Shown here piece by piece: positions 1 to 5,247 of a DNA stretch of 5,247 nucleotides. The translations under genes were made by a program, and so were the position numbers. The notes below the pieces were generated by a model. That model was not told where the DNA came from. It was given only the letters and a program-made list of their open reading frames with translations, and did not search any database. Source of the stretch: Betaproteobacteria bacterium (lineage in GTDB: Bacteria > Pseudomonadota > Gammaproteobacteria > Burkholderiales > UBA9220); contig DOVS01000187.1 of the NCBI GenBank assembly GCA_003519965.1, positions 1 to 5,247 on the forward strand, in the 5' to 3' direction. Position 1 is the first letter of the stretch. Every line of letters begins with the position of its first letter.

Positions 1-885
1 ATGCAGCCCTACGATCTGGAGAAAGGAGCGGGCACATTCCATCCCGCCACTTTCTTGCGCGCTATCGGCCCAGAGCCATGGAAGGCGGCTTATGTCCAGC
101 CGTCGCGCCGTCCCAAGGACGGCCGCTACGGAGAAAATCCTAACCGGCTGCAACATTACTATCAATACCAAGTCGCGCTCAAGCCATCTCCCGACAATAT
201 CCAGGATTTGTACTTAGACTCGCTGCGGGCGCTGGGAATCGACCCGGCGCGGCATGACATCCGTTTTGTCGAGGATGACTGGGAGTCCCCCACGCTAGGC
301 GCTTGGGGGTTGGGTTGGGAAGTCTGGCTAAATGGCATGGAAGTGACCCAGTTTACCTATTTCCAGGAAATAGGCAGCCTGCCTTGCAAGCCGGTGCTGG
401 GAGAAATCACTTACGGCCTAGAGCGGTTGGCGATGTATTTGCAAGGCGTGGAAAACGTTTTCGACCTCCAGTGGACGGAAGGACTGACTTACCGCGATGT
501 CTATCATCAAAACGAAGTGGAGCAATCCCGTTACAATTTCGAAATGAGCAATACCCCCTGGTTGTTCGAGCAATTCAACGGTTTCGAGGTGGAGGCCGCG
601 CGTCTGCTGGCGGCTGGGCTGGCGTTGCCGGGGTTCGAGATGGTGATGAAATGTTCTCATGTATTCAATCTGCTCGACGCCCGCGGCGTAATTTCCGTGA
701 CCGAGCGCGCCGCCTATATCGGGCGGGTGCGCGCCCTAGCGCGGGAAGTCGCCCGTGCATATTACGATGCGCGGCGGCGGCTGGGTTTCCCGATGTGGGA
801 CCTGAATCGTCCCGGTTTGTCGGCGCGTTACGGTGAGGAATATACGGCGGCGGTTGTCGCTAGGGCGGAGGGAGCGGCGAGATGA
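1..885 (+). CDS. glyQ: Glycyl-tRNA synthetase alpha subunit, 5'-truncated by the window edge
   Basis: GlyQ is the class II catalytic subunit of the alpha2beta2 cytoplasmic enzyme that joins glycine to tRNA-Gly using ATP. The window shows 294 residues plus a stop codon. Seen: a class II motif 2 region ([15 protein letters not shown], about residues 36-50), the very conserved run around [20 protein letters not shown] (about 95-114) and motif 3 ([11 protein letters not shown], 139-149), then SFNLLDAR-like and SVTERAAYI blocks (about 220-240). The ATG at base 1 is probably not the real start: in E. coli GlyQ, as I recall it, the matching QPxDxExGAGT block is preceded by roughly 27 residues, so the N-terminus lies off the left edge. 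The last 25 or so residues (after LGFPMWDLN) extend beyond the usual end near LGFPM and look unconserved. The stop overlaps the glyS start (ATGA). Identity is very secure; only the true start is missing. Confidence 0.97.
   Translation: MQPYDLEKGAGTFHPATFLRAIGPEPWKAAYVQPSRRPKDGRYGENPNRLQHYYQYQVALKPSPDNIQDLYLDSLRALGIDPARHDIRFVEDDWESPTLGAWGLGWEVWLNGMEVTQFTYFQEIGSLPCKPVLGEITYGLERLAMYLQGVENVFDLQWTEGLTYRDVYHQNEVEQSRYNFEMSNTPWLFEQFNGFEVEAARLLAAGLALPGFEMVMKCSHVFNLLDARGVISVTERAAYIGRVRALAREVARAYYDARRRLGFPMWDLNRPGLSARYGEEYTAAVVARAEGAAR
867..874 (+). promoter_or_regulatory. Shine-Dalgarno site of glyS
   Basis: GGAGGGAG lies seven bases before the glyS ATG and inside the end of the glyQ coding sequence. 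It is the strongest ribosome-binding site in the window. It fixes the glyS start at the ATGA overlap and allows independent as well as coupled initiation, which fits the need for equal amounts of the two subunits. Confidence 0.75.
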
Positions 886-2957
886 AGGCGACCCTACTGA
901 TCGAGTTGCGCACCGAAGAATTGCCCCCGAAATCGCTGAATGCGCTCGGCGGGAAGTTTGCCGAAGCGGTGGCTGACGCGCTCAAGGAACTTGGCTTCGC
1001 CGACCCGGCGGCGATGGCGGAAGCGTTCGCCACCCCTCGCCGTCTGGCGGTGCGTATTCCGCAGATTCTGGACTGTCAGCCGGCGCAGGAAATTATTCGC
1101 CGCGGGCCGTCGGTGGCCGCCGGGCTGGACGCCGAGGGCCGCCCGACCCAGGCGCTGCTCGGCTTTGCCCGTTCTTGCGGGGTGGAAATCGATCAATTGG
1201 CGCAAGTACACGACGGTAAGCAACTGTGCTTCGCTTTCCAGCGCATCAAAGCAGGCGAACCGCTGGCGGCGCATCTCGCCGGGGTGGTGGACAAAGCGCT
1301 GAAAAAGCTGCCAGCGGCTAAATTCATGCGCTGGGGCGACAACGAAACCCAGTTTATCCGGCCGGTGCATGGGCTGGTCATGCTCCACGGCGATCAGGTC
1401 GTGCCGGGGACGGTGCTTGGGCTGACCAGCGGCAACCGCACCCAGGGCCACCGTTTCTTGGGAGATGGTCGGATCACGCTGGCGCACGCCGACGATTATG
1501 AAACGCAATTGTCCGACGCCGGTTATGTCGTGGCGAGCTTTCGCAAGCGTCGCGCCGAGATCGCGGCCCAACTCCAGCAGGCCGCCGCTGGCGCGCAATT
1601 AGCAGAGGGCGGGGCATTGGACGGCTTGTTGGATGAAGTGACCGCGTTGGTGGAATATCCCGTGGTTTACGCGGGCCGCTTCAGCGGGGACTTTCTCTGC
1701 GTTCCCCAGGAATGCCTAATGCTGTCGATGAAACAGCATCAGAAGTATTTCGCGTTGCTGGACGCCGCCGGCAAGCTATTGCCGCGATTTCTGGTGGTTA
1801 GCAACCTGAAAACCGAGCACCCGGAGTCTATTATCCACGGCAACGAACGGGTATTGCGGGCGCGATTGTCCGATGCCGCCTTCTTTTTCACGCAAGATAA
1901 GAAAACGCCGCTCGGCGACCAAGTGCCGAAGCTGGGCGATGTCGTCTTCCATAATAAGCTTGGCAGCCAGCTTGAGCGAGTGGCGCGATTGCGCAAACTG
2001 GCGACGGCGATCGCCGGACAGCTAGGCGCCGATGCGGCGTTCGCCGACCGCGCTGCGCAATTGTGCAAGGCCGATCTGCTTACCGGCATGGTGGGCGAGT
2101 TTCCCGAACTGCAAGGCGTCATGGGCCGCTACTATGCGTTGGCGGACGGCGAGGATGACGCCGTCGCCGATGCAATCGCGGATCATTATTGCCCGCGGTT
2201 CGCCGGCGGCGCATTGCCGCGCGGCAATGTCGGCGCCAGCGTCGCCCTTGCCGATAAATTAGATAGCTTGGTGGGAATCTACGGTGTCGGCCTGACGCCG
2301 AGCGGCGACAAAGACCCCTTCGGTCTGCGCCGCCACGCCCTGGGCGTATTGCGAATGTTGGGCGAGATGCGGCTGCCGCTGGATTTAGCGCAATTGCTGC
2401 AAATGGCGCGTGGTTTTTTCCCCGCCGACGTGTTGTCCGATAGCGTCGCCTTGGATGTCCACCATTTTATGCTGGAGCGTCTCAAGAACCACCTGCGGGA
2501 GCAGGGATTCGCGGTGGATGAAATAGACGCCGTGGTGACGGGCGAGTTATCGCGTATCGACCGGGTGTTGCCGCGGTTGGCCGCCGTGCGGGAGTTTCGC
2601 CGGTTGCCCGAGGCCGAGGCGCTGGTCGTGGCCAATAAGCGAATCCAAAACCTGTTGAAGAAATCCAATGCGCCGTCTGCCGCTCCGGATCCAGCGCTGA
2701 TGGAGGCGGCGGCGGAAAAAGCGCTGTTCGAGGCGATGAACGGGATTGCACCGCAAGTCGCCTCTCTGGTGGAGAACCAGGACTATACTGAAGCATTATC
2801 TCGGTTGGCGGGGCTGCGCCGGCAGGTCGATGACTTTTTCGACCAGGTGCTCGTGATGGTGGACGAGCCGCTGTTGCGCGCTAACCGCTTGGGATTGCTG
2901 AGGCGTCTGGGAGAGGTGATGAACCGGGTGGCGGATATTTCGCGTCTTGTCGCTTGA
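882..2957 (+). CDS. glyS: Glycyl-tRNA synthetase beta subunit
   Basis: GlyS is the beta subunit of the alpha2beta2 glycyl-tRNA synthetase; it supplies most tRNA recognition to the GlyQ catalytic dimer. The 691 residues match the usual length (E. coli about 689). Seen in order: the family N-terminal signature [15 protein letters not shown] (5-19); the TPRRLAVRI block (51-59); KFMRWGD and FIRPVHGLV (147-166); the conserved core [18 protein letters not shown] (258-275) followed by [12 protein letters not shown] (281-292); an HD-like helical region with [21 protein letters not shown] (399-419); [28 protein letters not shown] (457-484); and a C-terminal DALR-type anticodon-binding helical domain (about 580-691), including [19 protein letters not shown]. 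The start is set by the ATGA overlap with glyQ and the GGAGGGAG site seven bases upstream. No frameshift or missing block is seen. A 27-base gap separates it from gmhB. Confidence 0.98.
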   Translation: MKATLLIELRTEELPPKSLNALGGKFAEAVADALKELGFADPAAMAEAFATPRRLAVRIPQILDCQPAQEIIRRGPSVAAGLDAEGRPTQALLGFARSCGVEIDQLAQVHDGKQLCFAFQRIKAGEPLAAHLAGVVDKALKKLPAAKFMRWGDNETQFIRPVHGLVMLHGDQVVPGTVLGLTSGNRTQGHRFLGDGRITLAHADDYETQLSDAGYVVASFRKRRAEIAAQLQQAAAGAQLAEGGALDGLLDEVTALVEYPVVYAGRFSGDFLCVPQECLMLSMKQHQKYFALLDAAGKLLPRFLVVSNLKTEHPESIIHGNERVLRARLSDAAFFFTQDKKTPLGDQVPKLGDVVFHNKLGSQLERVARLRKLATAIAGQLGADAAFADRAAQLCKADLLTGMVGEFPELQGVMGRYYALADGEDDAVADAIADHYCPRFAGGALPRGNVGASVALADKLDSLVGIYGVGLTPSGDKDPFGLRRHALGVLRMLGEMRLPLDLAQLLQMARGFFPADVLSDSVALDVHHFMLERLKNHLREQGFAVDEIDAVVTGELSRIDRVLPRLAAVREFRRLPEAEALVVANKRIQNLLKKSNAPSAAPDPALMEAAAEKALFEAMNGIAPQVASLVENQDYTEALSRLAGLRRQVDDFFDQVLVMVDEPLLRANRLGLLRRLGEVMNRVADISRLVA

Positions 2958-2984
2958 TGGTGATCCGGTTGCGATGGGGATGAC

Positions 2985-3524
2985 ATGAAACTGGTGATTT
3001 TAGACCGTGACGGCGTAATCAATTACGATAGCGATCAATTCATCAAAAGCCCGGAGGAATGGCGCCCCATCCCAGGGAGTCCGGAGGCGGTTGCGCTGTT
3101 AAATCAGGCCGGTTTTCGCGTGGCGCTGGCGACCAATCAGTCGGGAATCGGCCGCGGTTTGCTGGACATGGCGACGCTTAACGAGATTCACGACAAAATG
3201 TTCAAGGCGCTGAGCCAGGCAGGCGGGCGCATCGACGCTTTCTTTTACTGTCCCCACCAGGCCGATGTCCAATGCGATTGCCGTAAGCCCAAGTCAGGCA
3301 TGCTGGAGGAGATCGGGCGGCGTTTTCATACCTCCCTGGCGGCGGTTCCTTGTGTCGGCGATTCCTTGCGCGACCTGCAAGCCGCCGCGGAAACCGGCGG
3401 CCAGCCGCTGCTGGTGCGTACCGGCAAAGGGAGAAAGACCGAAGCCGCCGGCGGCTTGCCCGAGAATACGCTGATTTTCGAGGATCTGGCGGATGCGGCG
3501 CGATATTTAGTTTCCCGTTCATGA
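2985..3524 (+). CDS. gmhB: D-glycero-beta-D-manno-heptose 1,7-bisphosphate 7-phosphatase (HAD family)
   Basis: GmhB removes the 7-phosphate of heptose 1,7-bisphosphate in the cytoplasm, between the two HldE reactions that make ADP-heptose for the LPS inner core. The 179 residues show HAD motif I LDRDG (D7 nucleophile, D9 acid/base), motif II TNQSG (T50), a zinc loop C89-P-H91...C97-D-C99 followed by RKP (K101), and motif IV VGDSLRD (D126, D130). TNQSGIGRG is the GmhB form, whereas the related HisB N-terminal histidinol phosphatase has TNQDG; this and the neighbours favour GmhB. The zinc loop (H-x5-C) is shorter than in E. coli GmhB (H-x12-C by my recollection) and spaced like HisB, so a histidinol-phosphate or other small-phosphate activity cannot be excluded. 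GGGGA four bases before the ATG is a weak, close ribosome site. The stop overlaps the plsC start (ATGA). Confidence 0.88.
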   Translation: MKLVILDRDGVINYDSDQFIKSPEEWRPIPGSPEAVALLNQAGFRVALATNQSGIGRGLLDMATLNEIHDKMFKALSQAGGRIDAFFYCPHQADVQCDCRKPKSGMLEEIGRRFHTSLAAVPCVGDSLRDLQAAAETGGQPLLVRTGKGRKTEAAGGLPENTLIFEDLADAARYLVSRS

Positions 3525-4252
3525 TTAGATTGTTGCGCTCTGCGCTGTTCCTTGCGGGGATGGTGATTTTTACCGTGGTGTATTTCTTTGTCGCCGTGCT
3601 CGCGCGCCCATTTAGCTTGAAAATCCGTTACTACGTCGTCGCCAAGGCTTGGTCGCGGGTCATGCTGGGCTGGTTGCGGCTGACCTGTGGCCTGAAATAC
3701 CGGGTGATCGGCTGGGAAAATGTCCCGGAGACGCCGGTCGTGGTGTTATCCAAGCATCAATCGGCATGGGAAACGCTCGCGTTTCAAAGCATCTTCCCTC
3801 CGCTGGCGTGGGTCTTGAAGCGCGAACTGTTGCGTATTCCGATTTTTGGCTGGGCGCTTGCCGTTGTCGGCCCTATCGCCATCGACCGCGGCAGCGGGCG
3901 CGAGGCCTTGAGACAAATAGTGGCGCAAGGTAAGGCGCGGCTGGGTAAAGGGATTTGGGTTGTGGTGTTTCCCGAGGGCACCCGGGTGAATCCCGGCGAG
4001 AAGGGAAAATACAATATCGGCGGTGCGTGGCTCGCTACCCATACCGGCGTGCCGGTGCTGCCAATCGCTCACAACGCGGGGGAGTTCTGGGGCCGCAATG
4101 CATTCCTTAAATCCCCCGGCGTCATCACCCTGAGTATCGGCAAGCCGATCGATGTCACGGGGATGAAGGCCGATGAATTGAACGATCGGGCGGAGCGCTG
4201 GATTGAAGCGGAGATGGCGCGCATTAGCGGGCGGCGGGACGGGGGCGCGTGA
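3521..4252 (+). CDS. plsC: PlsC-type 1-acyl-sn-glycerol-3-phosphate acyltransferase
   Basis: Predicted inner-membrane acyltransferase that adds the second acyl chain to lysophosphatidic acid, giving phosphatidic acid for phospholipid synthesis. The 243 residues begin with two arginines and a hydrophobic membrane anchor (about 7-28, ending before ARPF). LPLAT motifs follow: motif I KHQSAWE (H79, E84), motif II GPIAIDR (117-123), motif III FPEGTR (150-155) and motif IV VPVLPIA (177-183). Motif I is HX4E rather than the usual HX4D; I recall the same KHQS(A/T)WE form in related proteobacterial proteins, so it looks like a subgroup trait and not damage. The reading frame stays open upstream to about 3350, but that part overlaps gmhB in a different frame. 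The ATG at the ATGA overlap gives a natural N-terminus. No Shine-Dalgarno sequence precedes it, so translation probably depends on gmhB. The acyl acceptor is inferred; a lysophospholipid or ornithine-lipid acceptor is possible. Confidence 0.92.
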   Translation: MIRLLRSALFLAGMVIFTVVYFFVAVLARPFSLKIRYYVVAKAWSRVMLGWLRLTCGLKYRVIGWENVPETPVVVLSKHQSAWETLAFQSIFPPLAWVLKRELLRIPIFGWALAVVGPIAIDRGSGREALRQIVAQGKARLGKGIWVVVFPEGTRVNPGEKGKYNIGGAWLATHTGVPVLPIAHNAGEFWGRNAFLKSPGVITLSIGKPIDVTGMKADELNDRAERWIEAEMARISGRRDGGA

Positions 4253-4998
4253 CGCTGCGGAACCGTTTGCGGCCAAGTGCGGCGCCGGAGAAATCCCATG
4301 AAATTCGCGTGATTCGTCTCGCCGGCCAAGAAGTGCGCTATTGCCTCAAACGCAGCGCCAAGCGCCGCACCATCGCCCTGCAAATCGGCGGGGACGGGTT
4401 GGAGGTCAGCGCACCGTTTCGCGTGGGCGAGAGACAGCTAGACGCCGTGCTGCGCGAGAAATCCCAATGGGTGTTGAACAAGCTGCGCCAAGCACAGGCC
4501 AATCGGCCGCCGCCGGTGCACTGGATGGCGGGAGCCGCACTGCCGCTGCGGGGAGCGGTTATTTTTCTCCACGTGCGCCGCGGCGAGCGCGCGGCGGCGT
4601 TGCGGGGAAATCGACTGCAATTAACGCTGCCCGATCCCGGCGACGCCGCCGCGCGCGCCGCGGCGCTGCAATGGTATCGTGGCGAAGCGCTGGCCGATTT
4701 TCTGCACCGGACGCATCTCTTCGCACACCGGCTGGGGACGGCGCCGACGCGGGTATCGTTGTCCGACGCCAGAACCCGCTGGGGGAGTTGCAACGCCACC
4801 GGCGCGGTGCGGCTCAATTGGCGGTTAATCAAGGCGCCGCCGTTCGTCATCGATTACGTGGTGGCTCACGAACTGGCCCATCTAATCGAATACAATCATT
4901 CACCGGCGTTTTGGCGGGTCGTGGCGCGCATTTGCCCCGCCTACCGCGAGGCGCGTCATGATCTGCGCCGCTCGGCGGCTGGCTATCACGCTTTCTAG
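4249..4998 (+). CDS. YgjP/DUF45-like (SprT-like) zinc metallopeptidase
   Basis: Predicted cytosolic zinc peptidase of the YgjP-like (DUF45, M48-related) family; the physiological substrate of this family is not established to my knowledge. Of 249 residues, the N-terminal half carries the family's KRSAKRRTIALQI strand (34-46), SAPFRVGERQLDAVLREKSQWVLNKL (54-79) and a variable beta region (about 90-130). The catalytic half has SLSDARTRWGSC (170-181) and VVAHELAHLIEYNHSPAFW (204-222). The zinc site is HExxHxxxxxH: H207, H211 and H217 as ligands, E208 as catalytic base. No signal peptide or membrane segment is seen. The GTG at the GTGA overlap with the plsC stop was chosen because it couples translation and gives the roughly 20-residue unconserved leader common in this family. 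An in-frame GTG at 4309 (residue 21) is the alternative and would still keep every conserved block. Last gene of the operon, 97 bases before the end of a convergent gene. Confidence 0.88.
   Translation: MTLRNRLRPSAAPEKSHEIRVIRLAGQEVRYCLKRSAKRRTIALQIGGDGLEVSAPFRVGERQLDAVLREKSQWVLNKLRQAQANRPPPVHWMAGAALPLRGAVIFLHVRRGERAAALRGNRLQLTLPDPGDAAARAAALQWYRGEALADFLHRTHLFAHRLGTAPTRVSLSDARTRWGSCNATGAVRLNWRLIKAPPFVIDYVVAHELAHLIEYNHSPAFWRVVARICPAYREARHDLRRSAAGYHAF
4287..4312 (+). other. Possible ribosome site with four-codon minicistron inside the peptidase gene start
   Basis: GGAG at 4287-4290 sits seven bases before an ATG at 4298, which is an ideal spacing. That ATG is out of frame with the peptidase and reads only Met-Lys-Phe-Ala before TGA at 4310-4312. 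The TGA overlaps an in-frame GTG at 4309 (GTGA), the alternative start of the peptidase. It could be a small coupling cistron for a shorter protein or pure chance. It is reported because the other gene starts in this operon use the same overlap pattern. Confidence 0.2.
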
Positions 4999-5095
4999 CA
5001 CGGTGGCGCAGGCGCTGCCGCCGCAATATTGTTCTGGAGACCCAGTCGGGCCGGTACGATGGATAGCGTAGACCCATACTGCGCATCCGGCTAAG
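4999..5095. other. Convergent intergenic gap, 97 bases
   Basis: Space between the stop of the plus-strand operon and the stop of the minus-strand gene. Apart from the hairpin at 5002-5022, only short, weak inverted repeats are seen, for example CCGG at 5088-5091 with CCGG at 5099-5102 around the minus-strand stop codon. No promoter, tRNA, small-RNA signal or repeat family was recognised. Confidence 0.5.
5002..5022 (+). terminator. Weak hairpin after the operon; doubtful terminator
   Basis: GGTGGC pairs with GCCGCC (one G-U pair), extended by GC/GC across a bulged T, around a four-base AGGC loop. It begins four bases after the peptidase stop, where a terminator would be expected. It is followed by CAATATTGTT and not by a run of T, so it is not a convincing intrinsic terminator. 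It may slow the polymerase or protect the 3' end, or termination may be Rho-dependent. On the minus strand it lies beyond the stop of the convergent gene and has no T-run there either. Confidence 0.25.
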
Positions 5096-5247
5096 TTACC
5101 GGAGTAGGAATGGCAGGGCGTGGCGCAACAGCAAGTAAATGCCTTGGCTGGTCACGCTGAGTCCGACAATGACGAGCACTGCGATAACGATAATGCGGAT
5201 AATGTCGCGCCGGGCGCGGGCTTGCCGCGTTTTTTCATTGGCGGGGG
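5096..5247 (-). CDS. C-terminal end of an unidentified membrane protein, partial
   Basis: A minus-strand frame is open from the right edge to a TAA at 5098-5096, giving 49 residues; the N-terminus is off the window. A basic, charged stretch (KTRQARARRD, about residues 5-14) is followed by a long hydrophobic run IIRIIVIAVLVIVGL...GIYLLL (about 15-40) and a short tail HALPFLLR. This is the pattern of a transmembrane helix with a positively charged cytoplasmic side before it. The other two minus-strand frames here give polar or stop-broken products, so this frame is preferred. The family is not recognised. It could be the last helix of a transporter, a single-helix small protein, or the end of an envelope enzyme. 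An internal start (GTG codons exist) is possible but would cut the helix. It converges on the operon, so it is a separate transcription unit. Confidence 0.6.
   Translation of the reverse strand, partial: PANEKTRQARARRDIIRIIVIAVLVIVGLSVTSQGIYLLLRHALPFLLR

Noticed and set aside
303..836. Second plus-strand frame (177 codons) inside glyQ
   Set aside because: It overlaps conserved GlyQ sequence in another frame, and its product is Arg/Gly-rich and low in domain character: a frame shadow.
894..1598. Long minus-strand open frame (234 codons) inside glyS
   Set aside because: It lies entirely opposite a highly conserved gene, its product is rich in Arg, His and Gln with no recognisable motif, and such shadows are expected in GC-rich coding DNA.
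2958..2984. Gap between glyS and gmhB as a possible internal promoter or terminator
   Set aside because: Only 27 bases, with no hairpin, T-run or -35/-10 pair; it holds just a weak GGGGA ribosome site.
3350..3520. Upstream extension of the plsC frame into gmhB
   Set aside because: The frame is open but overlaps conserved gmhB motif IV, and its residues are a basic shadow sequence. The natural membrane-anchor N-terminus begins at 3521.
3746..4276. Minus-strand frame (176 codons) opposite plsC
   Set aside because: The plus-strand frame carries all four LPLAT motifs; the antisense product shows no motif, membrane segment or ribosome site.
4341..4961. Alternative plus-strand frame (206 codons) within the metallopeptidase gene
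   Set aside because: Arg/Ala-rich shadow product; the real frame has WGSC and HExxHxxxxxH.
4847..5086. Minus-strand frame (79 codons) spanning the convergent gap
   Set aside because: Arg/Pro-rich product that runs into the conserved HExxH region of the opposite gene, with no motif seen.
5155..5210. Repeated GATAA/GATAATG-like words, looking like a short direct repeat or binding-site array
   Set aside because: They coincide with the Ile/Val/Arg codons of the predicted minus-strand membrane helix, which explains the repetition.

Overview
The window is a compact piece of Gram-negative, proteobacterial chromosome, GC-rich by eye. It most likely comes from a gamma- or betaproteobacterium. Reasons are the split alpha2beta2-type glycyl-tRNA synthetase (separate glyQ and glyS), a heptose-bisphosphate phosphatase of the LPS ADP-heptose pathway, and a PlsC-type acyltransferase of the 'KHQSAWE' subgroup. 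From memory, the order glyQ-glyS-gmhB-plsC-YgjP-like peptidase is one I associate with these classes; I cannot name a genus.

Layout: five co-directional plus-strand genes fill positions 1-4998. glyQ enters from the left edge, with its first two dozen or so codons outside the window. glyS (882-2957) follows with an ATGA overlap, then a 27-base gap, then gmhB (2985-3524). plsC (3521-4252) also begins at an ATGA overlap, and a YgjP/DUF45-like zinc metallopeptidase gene (4249-4998) begins at a GTGA overlap. Three of the four junctions are therefore stop/start overlaps, which indicates one operon with coupled translation. No promoter is visible; it would lie to the left of the window. After a short gap (4999-5095) that holds only a weak hairpin, a minus-strand gene converges on the operon. 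Only its last 49 codons are inside, and they encode a basic stretch followed by a hydrophobic, membrane-like helix.

How the genes fit together: GlyQ and GlyS form the tetramer that charges tRNA-Gly. GmhB makes D-glycero-beta-D-manno-heptose 1-phosphate, a precursor of ADP-heptose for the LPS inner core. PlsC makes phosphatidic acid for phospholipids. The peptidase has no settled role. The shared theme is growth-linked translation and envelope synthesis.

I found no mobile element, CRISPR array, RNA gene or obviously new system. The points worth a second look are modest: translation-start details (plsC without a Shine-Dalgarno sequence; a four-codon minicistron with a good ribosome site near the start of the peptidase gene), the HX4E form of the PlsC catalytic motif, a short HisB-like zinc loop in GmhB, and the overlooked membrane-protein end on the minus strand.
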